Below are positions 51,900 to 60,903 of a stretch of DNA of 64,000 nt, piece after piece (positions within the stretch are counted from its first letter, which is position 1; each line of letters opens with the position of its first letter). The stretch is from assembly GCA_036226585.1 (NCBI GenBank), contig CP108997.1, forward strand, positions 1,240,001 through 1,304,000, given 5' to 3'. The notes under the pieces were generated by a model. The model saw nothing but the letters and a program-made list of their open reading frames with translations, was not told the DNA's origin and made no database searches. A program made the position numbers and the translations under genes. This DNA comes from Streptomyces sp. NBC_00708. GTDB lineage: Bacteria > Actinomycetota > Actinomycetes > Streptomycetales > Streptomycetaceae.

Positions 51900-53554
51900 T
51901 AGCCGACCGCCTTCGCCGCCGCGCGGCCCGCCGCCCGGCCGGAGAAGATGCAGCCGCCGAGGAACGTGCCCTCGAGCGAGCGGTAGCCGTGCACCCCGCC
52001 GCCGCCGAATCCGGCCGCCTCGCCCGCCGCGTACACCCCGGCCAGCGGGGTGCCGTCGCCGGTCAGGACGCGCGAGGAAAGGTCCGTCTCCAGGCCGCCG
52101 AGCGACTTGCGGGTCAGGATGTTGAGCCGTACGGCGATGAGCGGCCCGGCCTTGGGGTCGAGGATGCGGTGGGGCCTCGCGGTGCGGATCAGCTTGTCGC
52201 CGAGGTAGGTGCGGGCGCCCCGGATCGCGGTGATCTGGAGGTCCTTGGTGAAGGGGTTGGCGATCTCCCGGTCGCGGGCGGTGATCTCGCGGCGCAGCGC
52301 GTCCTCGTCGATGAGCCCGTCCCCGGTGAGCGCGTTCATCCCGCGTACGAGGGCGCCGAGGTCCTTCTCGACGACGAAGTCCACGCCGTTGTCCATGAAC
52401 GCCTTGACGGGGCCCGGCACGTCCGCGCGGGCCCGGCCGATCACGTCACGGACCGACTTGCCGGTCAGGTCGGGGTTCTGCTCGGAGCCGGAGAGCGCGA
52501 ACTCCTTGCCGATGATCTTCTGATCCAGGACGAACCAGGTGTAGTCGTGGCCGGTGCGCATGATGTGTTCGAGGGTGCCCAGCGTGTCGAAGCCGGGGAA
52601 GAGCGGGACGGGCAGCCGTTTGCCGGTCGCGTCCAGCCAGAGGGAGGACGGGCCGGGCAGGATGCGGATGGCGTGCTTGTCCCAGATCGGGTTCCAGTTC
52701 TCGATGCCCTCGGTGTAGTGCCACATCCGGTCGCGGTTGATGTGGTGGGCGCCCGCCTCCTCGGCGATGCCGAGCATCAGCCCGTCGACGTGCGCGGGGA
52801 CGCCGGAGAGCATCTTGGCCGGCGGGGTGCCGAGCCGGTCGGGCCACTGCTTGCGTACGAGGTCGTGGTTGCCGCCGATGCCGCCCGAGGTGACGATCAC
52901 CGCCTGGGCCTTCAGCTCGAAGGCGCCGGCGGTCTCCCGGCCGCTCGCGGTCCCGCGCGGGGCGGCGCTCGGCTCCAGGATCTCCCCGGTCACCGTGTCG
53001 ACGGCGCCCCCGGTGCGGGCGAGGCCGGTGACCCGGTGGCGGAAGCGGAAGGTGACCAGGCCCTTGGCGACACCCTCGCGGACCCGGCGCTCGAAGGGGG
53101 CGACGACGCCGGGTCCGGTGCCCCAGGTGATGTGGAAGCGGGGGACGGAGTTGCCGTGGCCGTTCGCGTCGTAGCCACCGCGTTCCGCCCAGCCGACGAC
53201 GGGGAAGAACCGCATGCCCTGCGCGTGCAGCCAGGAGCGCTTCTCACCGGCGGCGAAGTCGACGTACGCCTCGGCCCACTTGCGCGGCCAGTGGTCCTCC
53301 TCGCGGTCGAAACCGGCCGTGCCCAGCCAGTCCTGGAGGGCCAGCTCGTGACTGTCCTTGATCCGCATCCGGCGCTGCTCGGGCGAGTCGACGAGGAACA
53401 GGCCGCCGAAGGACCAGTGCGCCTGGCCGCCGAGCGACTGTTCGGGCTCCTGGTCGAGCAGGATGACCGAGCGGCCCGCGTCCACGAGTTCCGCGGTGGC
53501 GACGAGCCCCGCGAGCCCCGCCCCGATCACGATCACATCAGCGTCGTACGCCAT
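51899..53554 (-). CDS. FAD-dependent dehydrogenase of the fumarate reductase/KstD-like group
   Basis: A 551-aa flavoprotein. The N-terminal ADVIVIGAGLAGLVATAEL binds FAD; SLGGQAHWSFGGLF and VTSGGIGGNH are further FAD-dependent dehydrogenase blocks; the C-terminal GVYAAGEAAGFGGGGVHGYRSLEG closes the FAD site. Actinobacterial relatives are often annotated 3-ketosteroid-dehydrogenase-like, but the substrate is unknown. AAGGA eight bases before ATG 53554 favours this start over the ATG at 53563. Confidence 0.88.
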   Translation of the reverse strand: MAYDADVIVIGAGLAGLVATAELVDAGRSVILLDQEPEQSLGGQAHWSFGGLFLVDSPEQRRMRIKDSHELALQDWLGTAGFDREEDHWPRKWAEAYVDFAAGEKRSWLHAQGMRFFPVVGWAERGGYDANGHGNSVPRFHITWGTGPGVVAPFERRVREGVAKGLVTFRFRHRVTGLARTGGAVDTVTGEILEPSAAPRGTASGRETAGAFELKAQAVIVTSGGIGGNHDLVRKQWPDRLGTPPAKMLSGVPAHVDGLMLGIAEEAGAHHINRDRMWHYTEGIENWNPIWDKHAIRILPGPSSLWLDATGKRLPVPLFPGFDTLGTLEHIMRTGHDYTWFVLDQKIIGKEFALSGSEQNPDLTGKSVRDVIGRARADVPGPVKAFMDNGVDFVVEKDLGALVRGMNALTGDGLIDEDALRREITARDREIANPFTKDLQITAIRGARTYLGDKLIRTARPHRILDPKAGPLIAVRLNILTRKSLGGLETDLSSRVLTGDGTPLAGVYAAGEAAGFGGGGVHGYRSLEGTFLGGCIFSGRAAGRAAAKAVG

Positions 53555-53738
53555 GGCATCCATCCTTGTCGGGGCTCGCGCCTTGTCGGGACGCGCGAAG
53601 TTACTGGTGCGTCAGATCTTCGGCACCGCCCGCCCCCGCGTCAACCGCCCGGTCGGCCGCGCTGTCCCCGCACCGGCCGGGGGCAGGCGCTATCGTCGAA
53701 CCACATCACCCTCTTCCGGCCTGACGTGGGGTGGAGAC

Positions 53739-54629
53739 GTGTCGGTGCTGGTCCTCGTGCTCGCCGTGGCTGCCGCCTGCTGCCTGGGCTTCGGCTTCGT
53801 GCTCCAGCAGGCCGCCGCCGCGCACGCGCCCAAGCGCGACTATCTGACGTTCCGGCTGCTGCTCGACCTGATGAAGGTGCGCAGCTGGCTGGCCGGCATC
53901 GGCCTCATGGTGTGCGGGATGGTGCTGGGCGCGCTGGCGCTCGGCAAGGGTGAGGTCTCCCTCGTCGAACCGCTCCTGGCGACCAATCTGCTCTTCGCGA
54001 TGGCCCTGTCCCGGCACCGCACCGGCCAGCGGCTGGGCCGGCAGGGCTGGGCGGGGCTCTGGCTGCTGGCCGGCGGGGTCGCCGCGTTCCTGCTGGCGGG
54101 CCAGCCGCAGGGCGGCCGGGCGGAGTCCAGTCCGCTGCGGCACTGGCTGGTCGTGGGCGTGGTGGCCGGGCTCGCCCTGCTGCTCACCGCGTTCGCCAAG
54201 CGCCGCAGGTCGGCCGCGTCCCCGGCGCTGCTCGCGGTGGCGGCAGGGCTGCTCTACGGATTGCAGGACGCGCTGACCCGGGTCAGCGGGCAGCGCTTCT
54301 CGGAGGGCGGCTGGGCGGGCCTGGTGACGTCCTGGCAGCCGTACGCGGTGCTGGTGCTCGGGGTGACGGGGCTGCTGCTGGTGCAGTCCGCCTTCGAGAC
54401 GGGCCCGCTGCGGATGTCGCTGCCCGCCCTGACGGCCGCCCAGCCGCTGGCCGGGATCGCCTGCGGGATCGGGTTCATGGGCGACCAGGTGCGGACCGAC
54501 ACGGGCGCGCTGGCCTGGCAGGCCGTCGGGCTCGCGGCGATCGTGACCGGGATCGTGCTGCTGGGCCTGCATCCGGCGATGCCGGAGGGGCCGGTGCGGC
54601 GCGGTACGCACAGCCTCCAGCAGCGCTGA
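53739..54629 (+). CDS. EamA/DMT-like membrane transporter
   Basis: A 296-aa membrane protein with about ten hydrophobic helices and a basic C-terminal tail. LGKGEVSLVEPLLATNLLFAMAL and AFETGPLRMSLPALTAAQPL are typical of this actinobacterial DMT subgroup. The transported compound is unknown. GTG 53739 follows a GGAG site. The NUDIX gene begins 38 bases after its stop. Confidence 0.85.
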   Translation: MSVLVLVLAVAAACCLGFGFVLQQAAAAHAPKRDYLTFRLLLDLMKVRSWLAGIGLMVCGMVLGALALGKGEVSLVEPLLATNLLFAMALSRHRTGQRLGRQGWAGLWLLAGGVAAFLLAGQPQGGRAESSPLRHWLVVGVVAGLALLLTAFAKRRRSAASPALLAVAAGLLYGLQDALTRVSGQRFSEGGWAGLVTSWQPYAVLVLGVTGLLLVQSAFETGPLRMSLPALTAAQPLAGIACGIGFMGDQVRTDTGALAWQAVGLAAIVTGIVLLGLHPAMPEGPVRRGTHSLQQR

Positions 54630-54667
54630 GCCCCCGGCCCGGCGGGGTGCCGGGGGGCTGCTGTTGG

Positions 54668-55207
54668 ATGGCGGACATGAACCCTTCCGCGGACATGAAC
54701 CCTTCCGACGAGATCCTGGACATCGTCGACGAGAACGACGTGGTCGTGGGGCAGGCCCCGCGCGGCGAGGCGACGGCCCGGGGCCTGCGCCACCGCTGCG
54801 TCTTCATCGAGGCCCGGGACGCCGAGGGCCGCGTCTTCGTGCACCGCAGGACCGCGACCAAGCTGGTGTTCCCCTCGCACTACGACATGTTCGTCGGCGG
54901 GGTGGTCGGCGCGGGCGAGAGCTACGAGGACGCGGCGCTGCGGGAGGCCGAGGAGGAGCTGGGCGTCTCGGGGCTCCCCCGCCCGGAGCCGCTCTTCAAG
55001 TTCCTGTACGAGGACGGCCGGCACGCCTGGTGGTCGTCCGTCTACCGGGTCAGGTGCGAGCTGCCGGTGCGGCCGCAGGTGGAGGAGGTCGCCTGGCACA
55101 CCTTCCTGGACGACGAGGAGCTGGAGCGGCGGCTCGACGACTGGCTGTGGGTGCCGGACGGCCTCGACTGCTACCGGCGGCTGCGGGCGCTGCGCGGCGG
55201 TTCGTGA
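54668..55207 (+). CDS. NUDIX hydrolase, isopentenyl-diphosphate-isomerase-like YfcD type
   Basis: About 179 residues. The NUDIX box GVVGAGESYEDAALREAEEELG is complete. The N-terminal DEILDIVDENDVVVGQAPRGEATARGLRHRC.. segment is like YfcD and IDI proteins. It probably hydrolyses a nucleoside diphosphate derivative. The first residues contain a tandem duplication of DMNPS (18-base repeat), giving several possible ATG starts (54668, 54677, 54695); none has a strong ribosome-binding site. Confidence 0.88.
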   Translation: MADMNPSADMNPSDEILDIVDENDVVVGQAPRGEATARGLRHRCVFIEARDAEGRVFVHRRTATKLVFPSHYDMFVGGVVGAGESYEDAALREAEEELGVSGLPRPEPLFKFLYEDGRHAWWSSVYRVRCELPVRPQVEEVAWHTFLDDEELERRLDDWLWVPDGLDCYRRLRALRGGS

Positions 55208-55235
55208 ACGGAAAACCGGCGGATAAGGTCCACGC

Positions 55236-55631
55236 GTGAACGAATTCGTACAGAGTCTGCGGCTGTGGTTCGCGCCGGAGCGGATCCGCGACGAGGGCGA
55301 CACCCCGGACTACCGCTTCTCGCTCGCCAACGAGCGGACCTTCCTCGCCTGGATCCGGACGGCGCTGGCGCTGATCGGCGGTGGCTTCGCGGTCGACCAG
55401 TTCCTGCCGGAGCTGTCGTGGGGGGTACGGGCCGGTCTGGCGCTCGCGCTGCTGGCCGCCGGTGTGCTGTGCGCGCTGCGGGCGGTCAACCACTGGGTGC
55501 GGTGCGAGCGGGCGATGCGACGGGGTGAGGATCTGCCGGTCTCCCGTTTCCCGACGCTGCTGAGCGTCGCGGTCGCCGTGGTGGCGGTGGCGATGGTGGT
55601 GGTGGTCCTCTTCGGCTGGGAGGGCCGGTGA
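55236..55631 (+). CDS. DUF202 / YidH family membrane protein
   Basis: A 131-aa membrane protein: RFSLANERTFLAWIRTALALIGGG is the DUF202 signature, followed by three helices. Function unknown. The start is GTG 55236. It is coupled by a GTGA overlap to the next DUF202 gene and follows the NUDIX gene by 28 bases. Confidence 0.88.
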   Translation: MNEFVQSLRLWFAPERIRDEGDTPDYRFSLANERTFLAWIRTALALIGGGFAVDQFLPELSWGVRAGLALALLAAGVLCALRAVNHWVRCERAMRRGEDLPVSRFPTLLSVAVAVVAVAMVVVVLFGWEGR

Positions 55632-55939
55632 CCGCCGGGGAGCGCGACCCGGGGCTCCAGCCGGAGCGGACCCGGCTGGCGTGGCGGCGTACGACGCTGT
55701 CCTGCACGGTGGCGGCGGTGCTGGCCGTGCGGCAGACGCTGCACGGCGGGACGACGGGCGCGGGGGTCGTGGCGCTGTCGCTGAGCGCGCTGGCCTGGGT
55801 GGGGTTCCTGTGGGTCGCCAACCGCCGGGTGCAGAGCATGGGCGGCGCCCGTCCGCGTCCGATGGAGGCGGCGGGCGCGCTCACGGCCGCGGCCTGCGTG
55901 GTGGCGCTGGCGGTGTTCGCGGCGGCCATGCTGTTCTGA
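55628..55939 (+). CDS. Second DUF202 membrane protein
   Basis: A 103-aa membrane protein beginning MTAGERDPGLQPERTRLAWRRTTLS, the short DUF202 form, with three helices. It overlaps the preceding DUF202 gene by four bases (GTGA) and probably forms a heteromer with it. Function unknown. It converges on the quinone-reductase-like gene with a 13-base gap. Confidence 0.85.
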   Translation: MTAGERDPGLQPERTRLAWRRTTLSCTVAAVLAVRQTLHGGTTGAGVVALSLSALAWVGFLWVANRRVQSMGGARPRPMEAAGALTAAACVVALAVFAAAMLF

Positions 55940-55952
55940 CGGGCCGCGGCCC

Positions 55953-56897
55953 TCAGCCCTGCGGCGCGTCCCAGTCCACCGTGACGACGATCTTGCCGCG
56001 CGTCCGGCCCTCGGCGTTCAGCCGCTGGGCCGCCGCCGTCTCGGCCAGCGGGAAGACCCGGTCGACGTGGACCGTGACGATGCCCTGCTCGGCCAGTTCC
56101 GCGAGGTGCGCGAGGTCATCGGCGTCGGGCCGCACGAACGCGTAGCGCCCGCCGTACGAGAAGACCTCGGGGTCCACGATGGAGGCGAGGCGCCCGCCGG
56201 GGGCCAGCGTCTCGGCGGAGGCGCGCAGGGCGTCCCCGCCCACGGTGTCGAACGCGGCGTCGATACCGTCGGGGGCCAGGTCCCGCAGCCGGTCCACGAG
56301 CCCGTCCCCGTACGCCACGGGCTCCGCGCCGAGCGTGCGCAGGTGGTCGTGGTTGCGTTCGCTCGCGGTGCCGATGACGCGGCAGCCGGCGTGCCGGGCG
56401 AGCTGGACGGCGAGCGAGCCGACTCCGCCGGCCGCCGCGTGGACGAGGACGGTGTCGCCCTCCTGGACGCGCAGGGTGCGGTGGAGCACCTGGTAGGCGG
56501 TGAGACCGGCCAGCGGCAGGCCCGCCGCCTCCTCGAAGCTCAGGCGCAGCGGCTTGCGGGCGAGGGTGCGCACGGGCGCGGCCACGTACTCGGCGAAGGT
56601 GCCCCGGCTCAGGAAGTCCTCGCGGACGTAGCCGATGACCTCGTCGCCCACCGCGAACTCGTCGACGGCGATGCCTGGCTGGACGACGACCCCGGAGACG
56701 TCCCAGCCGGGGATCACCGGGAAGACCGTGTCCAGGACGCCGTCGAGCTTCCCTTCCCGGGTGGCCCGGTCGACGGGGTTCACGGCGGCGGCCCGGACCT
56801 TCACCAGGACGGTGTCGGGGCCCACCTTCGGGTCGGGCCGCTCGCCGTACTCCAGGACACTCTCGTCGCCGAATCCGCTGTAGCTGATCGCCTTCAT
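55953..56897 (-). CDS. NADP-dependent quinone oxidoreductase-like MDR protein
   Basis: A 314-aa medium-chain dehydrogenase without the zinc cysteines. PVIPGWDVSGVV, VHAAAGGVGSLAVQLARHAG (the NADPH motif) and DAAFDTVGGDALRAS are the family blocks. It probably reduces a quinone or enone with NADPH. The substrate is unknown. It is separated from the glucarate dehydratase gene upstream by 49 bases on the same strand, so co-expression is possible. Confidence 0.88.
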   Translation of the reverse strand: MKAISYSGFGDESVLEYGERPDPKVGPDTVLVKVRAAAVNPVDRATREGKLDGVLDTVFPVIPGWDVSGVVVQPGIAVDEFAVGDEVIGYVREDFLSRGTFAEYVAAPVRTLARKPLRLSFEEAAGLPLAGLTAYQVLHRTLRVQEGDTVLVHAAAGGVGSLAVQLARHAGCRVIGTASERNHDHLRTLGAEPVAYGDGLVDRLRDLAPDGIDAAFDTVGGDALRASAETLAPGGRLASIVDPEVFSYGGRYAFVRPDADDLAHLAELAEQGIVTVHVDRVFPLAETAAAQRLNAEGRTRGKIVVTVDWDAPQG

Positions 56898-56946
56898 GCT
56901 CCGACCCTCGCGGCGGGCCGGTGCGCCCGCAACTCGGCCGGTGCGG

Positions 56947-58236
56947 TCACCAGCGCGGGATCGACGGGGTCCGCCACTCCGGTTCGGCCTTGCGCATCGC
57001 GGCGGCGTCGTCGCGCTCGCGCATGGTGCCGTCGTCGTCGAGCCAGCGGCGGTGCAGTGCGGCGAGCCGGTCCCGGTCGAGTTCGACGCCGAGGCCGGGG
57101 GCGTCGGAGACGGTGAGGTGCCCGTCCCGGAAGACGTGGCGGGCGGTGATGACGTCCTCGGTCTGCCAGGGGTAGTGGCTGTCGCAGGCGTAGTCCAGGT
57201 TGGGGACAGTGGCCGCGACGTGCGTCATGGCGGCGAGGCTGATCCCCAGATGGGTGTTGGAGTGCATCGAGAGCCCGACGCCGTGGACGCGGCAGATCGC
57301 GGCGAGTTCGCGGGTGCGGTGCAGTCCGCCCCAGTAGTGGTGGTCGGACAGGACGACCTGGACGGCGTCCCGGGCGAACGCCTCGGGGACCTCGGCGAGC
57401 GTCGTGACGCACATGTTCGTGGCCAGCGGCACGTCCGTGCCCGCCGAGACGGCGGCCATCGCCTCCGTGCCGCTCGCCGGGTCCTCCAGGTATTCGAGTA
57501 CGTCCTTCAGCTGCTCGGCGACGTACAGCGAGGTCTCCACGGACCAGGCGCCGTTGGGGTCGAGGCGCAGCGGCTGCCCGGGAAACGCCTCGGCGAGGGC
57601 GCGGACGGCGGCGATCTCCTCGTCGGGAGGGAGGACGCCGCCCTTGAGCTTGAAGGAGGAGAAGCCGTGGTCGCGGGCGAAGCGGCGGGCCTGGGCGACG
57701 ACTCCGGCCGGGTCGAGGGCCGCGCCCCAGTCGTCGCGCTCGCCGCCCTCCGGGTGGCCGGCCCAGCGGTAGAAGAGGTACGCGCTGTACTCCACGCGGT
57801 CGCGGACCCTGCCGCCGAGCAGCGCGTGCACCGGCAGCCCGAGGGTCTTGCCGAGCGCGTCCAGGCAGGCCACCTCGAAGCCGGAGACCACGGAGAGGCG
57901 CAGCTTGTCGGCGGTCTGGACACCGCGCAGCCCGCCCGCGTCGACCCGCTCGTCGGCCGCCCGTGAATCACCGCACACCTCGTCGGCCAGGGCGAACAGC
58001 CCGTTCACATCGCTGACCGGGCGGCCGGGCAGGGCGGCGGCCAGGGGCTCCGCGAGCGCGAGGTACTTGCCGTCGCCGTAGGTCTCCCCGATTCCGGTGA
58101 CCCCGCCCCGGGTGACGATCTCCACCACGAGCCGGGGCGTGTACGGCTGGTGGACGCCCTGGGTGTTGAGGAGGGGCGGGTCGGCCATGAGGATCGGGGT
58201 CAGCCGGACTTCGTCAATCAGCAGCGCGGTATCCAT
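56947..58236 (-). CDS. Glucarate dehydratase, enolase superfamily
   Basis: A 429-aa enolase-superfamily protein. FSSFKLKGGVL carries the Lys-x-Lys base; RLDPNGAWSV, YLEDPASG and ATNMCVT hold the metal ligands; MHSNTHLGISLA carries the second catalytic His. The overall pattern is glucarate dehydratase, which converts D-glucarate to 5-keto-4-deoxyglucarate. With the fuconate-dehydratase-like gene at the other end, the window has two distinct sugar-acid dehydratases. No transporter or aldolase for glucarate lies beside it. Confidence 0.9.
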   Translation of the reverse strand: MDTALLIDEVRLTPILMADPPLLNTQGVHQPYTPRLVVEIVTRGGVTGIGETYGDGKYLALAEPLAAALPGRPVSDVNGLFALADEVCGDSRAADERVDAGGLRGVQTADKLRLSVVSGFEVACLDALGKTLGLPVHALLGGRVRDRVEYSAYLFYRWAGHPEGGERDDWGAALDPAGVVAQARRFARDHGFSSFKLKGGVLPPDEEIAAVRALAEAFPGQPLRLDPNGAWSVETSLYVAEQLKDVLEYLEDPASGTEAMAAVSAGTDVPLATNMCVTTLAEVPEAFARDAVQVVLSDHHYWGGLHRTRELAAICRVHGVGLSMHSNTHLGISLAAMTHVAATVPNLDYACDSHYPWQTEDVITARHVFRDGHLTVSDAPGLGVELDRDRLAALHRRWLDDDGTMRERDDAAAMRKAEPEWRTPSIPRW

Positions 58237-58332
58237 ACGTGAACCCTATTCAGGGATGCGATCGAGCGCCAGAGCCGGGGCCGGGATGGGACCGGAGTCT
58301 CCTCATCCGGTTCCGGGGACGCACTGGACGAC

Positions 58333-58350
58333 ATACCGACTGGTCGGCAT
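58333..58350. promoter_or_regulatory. TetR-type operator upstream of the acyl-CoA dehydrogenase operon
   Basis: An 18-base near-perfect palindrome whose first twelve bases are ATACCGACTGGT, centred on CCGAC/GTCGG arms, 40 bases before the phosphotransferase start. The same 12-base core recurs at the right end of the window before the SDR gene, and a TetR gene lies between. Confidence 0.7.
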
Positions 58351-58389
58351 CATGAGAGCGACCGTTCGCCCACCCCGGAGGTACGCACG

Positions 58390-59412
58390 ATGAGCCACGT
58401 CCATCCGCCAGGTCTCGACCTCGACCGGCTGCGCGGACACCTGGACCGCGAGCGTCCCGGACTGGTGAACGGACCGCTCGGCGCCCGCGTCGTGGAGGGC
58501 GGCCGGTCGAACCTGACGTACGTGGTCACCGACGGAACCGGCCACTGGGTGGTCCGCCGGCCCCCGCTGGGGCACGTCCTGGCCACCGCGCACGACATGA
58601 AGCGCGAGCACCGGGTGATCAGCGCCCTGCACCCGACGGCCGTCCCGGTCCCCGAACCGCTGCTGCTCTGCGAGGACGACGCGGTCATCGGCGCGCCGTT
58701 CTACGTCATGGAGTACGTCGAGGGCACCCCGTACCGCACGGCCGAGCAGCTGGCCCCGCTCGGCCCGGAGCGCACCCGGGCGGCGGTCCTCGCGCTCGTC
58801 GACACGCTCGTCGAGCTGCACGCCGTGGACCCCGAGGCCGTCGGGCTCGGCGACTTCGGGCGGCCCGAGGGCTTCCTCGACCGGCAGCTGCGCCGCTGGG
58901 GCAAGCAGCTGGACGCGTCCCGCAACCGCGAGCTGCCCGGCATCGACGAACTGCACGCGGCGCTCGGCCGGGAGCTTCCCGTCTCCCCCGCGCCCACCGT
59001 GGTGCACGGCGACTACCGGCTGGACAACGCGCTGATCGGCGCCGACGACGAGATCAAGGCCGTCCTGGACTGGGAGATGTCCACGCTCGGCGACCCGCTG
59101 ACCGACCTCGGGCTGCTCGTCATGTACAGCTCCGACCTGGGGCTGCCGCAGTCGCCGGTCTCCACGACCAGCGGCGCGCCCGGCCACCCGACCCCCGCCG
59201 AGCTGATCGAGCGCTACGCCGCCCGCTCCGGCCGCGACACCTCCGCCCTCTCCTGGTACACGGCCTTCGCGTGGTTCAAGCTCGCCGTGATCCTGGAGGG
59301 CATCCACTACCGCTACACCCTCGGCCAGACGGTCGGCGGCGGCTTCGACCACATCGGCGACCTCGTCCCCGTCTTCATCGAGCACGGCCTCACCACCCTC
59401 CAGGAAGGCTGA
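58390..59412 (+). CDS. Phosphotransferase (APH) family protein, ACAD10/11-like
   Basis: A 340-aa kinase-fold protein. VVHGDYRLDNALIG is the Brenner catalytic loop with the catalytic Asp, and VLDWEMSTLGDP the metal-binding Asp; WVVRRPPLGHVLATAHDMKRE carries the ATP-binding Lys/Arg region. Relatives are fused to or linked with acyl-CoA dehydrogenases (as in ACAD10/11) and are thought to phosphorylate hydroxyacyl-CoA so it can be dehydrated. GGAGG eight bases before ATG 58390 sets the start. Operator at 58333-58350 upstream; acyl-CoA dehydrogenase gene seven bases downstream. Confidence 0.9.
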   Translation: MSHVHPPGLDLDRLRGHLDRERPGLVNGPLGARVVEGGRSNLTYVVTDGTGHWVVRRPPLGHVLATAHDMKREHRVISALHPTAVPVPEPLLLCEDDAVIGAPFYVMEYVEGTPYRTAEQLAPLGPERTRAAVLALVDTLVELHAVDPEAVGLGDFGRPEGFLDRQLRRWGKQLDASRNRELPGIDELHAALGRELPVSPAPTVVHGDYRLDNALIGADDEIKAVLDWEMSTLGDPLTDLGLLVMYSSDLGLPQSPVSTTSGAPGHPTPAELIERYAARSGRDTSALSWYTAFAWFKLAVILEGIHYRYTLGQTVGGGFDHIGDLVPVFIEHGLTTLQEG

Positions 59413-59419
59413 ACCACCC

Positions 59420-60634
59420 ATGGACTTCGCATTCGACGCCCGTACCGAGGAGCTGCGCACCCGGCTGCTCGCCTTCATGGACGAGCACGTCTACCCGGCC
59501 GAGCGGATCGCGGACGAGCAGCGCGCCGGGCTGGACTCTCCCTGGCAGACCCCGCGGATCGTGGAGGACCTCAAGGCGGAGGCCCGCCGGCAGGGCCTGT
59601 GGAACCTCTTCCTGCCGGGCACGGAGCACGGGGCCGGGCTGAGCAACCTCCAGTACGCGCCGCTGGCGGAGATCCTGGGCCGCTCGCCGCGTCTGGCGCC
59701 CACCGCGACCAACTGCGCGGCGCCGGACACCGGGAACATGGAGGTGCTGGCCGAGTTCGGCACCGACGAGCAGAAGAAGCGGTGGCTGGAACCCCTGCTG
59801 GCCGGGGAGATCCGCTCGGCGTTCGCCATGACGGAGCCGGAGGTCGCCTCCTCGGACGCGACCAACATCGAGACCCGGATCACCCGCGACGGCGGTGACT
59901 ACGTCATCAACGGCCGCAAGTGGTACATCTCCGGGGCGATGAACCCGGACTGCGAGATCTTCATCGTGATGGGCAAGACCGACCCGGACGGCGCGGACAT
60001 CCGCCGCCAGCAGTCGCAGATCCTCGTCCCCCGGGACACCCCCGGTCTGACGGTGAAGCGTGCCATGCAGGTGTACGGCTACGAGGACCACTGGCACGGC
60101 GGCCACGCGGAGGTCGTGTTCGACAACGTGCGGGTGCCGGCGGCGAACCTGATCGGCGAGGAGGGCGGCGGCTTCGCCATCGCCCAGGCGCGGCTGGGTC
60201 CGGGGCGCATCCACCACTGCATGCGGCTCATCGGGATGGCCGAGCGCGCCATCGAGCTGATGTGCCGGCGCGCGGTCTCCCGTACCGCCTTCGGCAAGCC
60301 GCTCGCCCAGCAGGGCGTCGTGCAGAACTGGATCGCGGACGCCCGCGTCACCGTGGAGCAGCTGCGGCTGCTGGTGCTGAAGACGGCCTGGCTGATGGAC
60401 ACGGTCGGCAACCGGGGCGCGCACACGGAGATCCAGTCCATCAAGATCGCGACCCCGCGCGCGGTGGTCGCCATCCTCGACCAGGCGGTGCAGCTGCACG
60501 GCGCGGGCGGGGTGAGCCAGGACTTCCCGCTGGCCGAGCTGTGGGCCTCGGCGCGCACGCTGCGGCTGGCGGACGGGCCGGACGAGGTGCACCAGCGCTC
60601 GCTGGCACGGCGGGAGATCAAGAAGTACCTGTAG
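59420..60634 (+). CDS. Acyl-CoA dehydrogenase family protein, ACAD10/11-like
   Basis: A 404-aa flavoenzyme. FAMTEPEVASSDATNIET is the FAD/substrate-binding signature; GRIHHCMRLIGMAERAIELMCRRA and RTAFGKPLAQQGVVQNWIAD are further ACAD blocks; VQLHGAGGVSQDFPLAELW is the C-terminal motif. It oxidises an acyl-CoA to the enoyl-CoA. An AGGAAGG site overlaps the upstream stop codon, so it is expressed with the kinase. Together they look like a hydroxyacyl-CoA or branched-acyl-CoA degradation pair. Confidence 0.93.
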   Translation: MDFAFDARTEELRTRLLAFMDEHVYPAERIADEQRAGLDSPWQTPRIVEDLKAEARRQGLWNLFLPGTEHGAGLSNLQYAPLAEILGRSPRLAPTATNCAAPDTGNMEVLAEFGTDEQKKRWLEPLLAGEIRSAFAMTEPEVASSDATNIETRITRDGGDYVINGRKWYISGAMNPDCEIFIVMGKTDPDGADIRRQQSQILVPRDTPGLTVKRAMQVYGYEDHWHGGHAEVVFDNVRVPAANLIGEEGGGFAIAQARLGPGRIHHCMRLIGMAERAIELMCRRAVSRTAFGKPLAQQGVVQNWIADARVTVEQLRLLVLKTAWLMDTVGNRGAHTEIQSIKIATPRAVVAILDQAVQLHGAGGVSQDFPLAELWASARTLRLADGPDEVHQRSLARREIKKYL

Positions 60635-60649
60635 GCGGGCTCCCGGCCG

Positions 60650-60814
60650 TCAATAGCCTCCGTACGGTACGTGATCGGCCAGGGCCAGTTCCCGGGCGAA
60701 GGCCCGTACCCGCAGCAGGGTGCGGGCCAGCAGCCGGACCGGGAAGAGGCGGTGGGGGCCGTACGCCACGGCCCACAGAGCGGGGATGCGGGTGGAGCTC
60801 TGGATGTGCGCCAT
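60650..60814 (-). CDS. Possible small basic protein
   Basis: A 54-aa reading frame (MAHIQSSTRIPALWAVAY then an Arg/Leu-rich helix and GGY end) in the 269-base gap between the acyl-CoA dehydrogenase and TetR genes. The amphipathic Arg/Leu composition is protein-like, but the ribosome-binding site is weak. It may be a real small gene or chance; the rest of the gap (60635-60903) shows no terminator or other feature. Confidence 0.35.
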   Translation of the reverse strand: MAHIQSSTRIPALWAVAYGPHRLFPVRLLARTLLRVRAFARELALADHVPYGGY

Positions 60815-60903
60815 AAATCCAGCTTGGGCCCGGGGCACGGACGCCGCGCGGGCACGGGCCCGGAGACGGCGGTGCGGCGGGGAGCCCTCGAAGCAGGCCG
60901 CCG

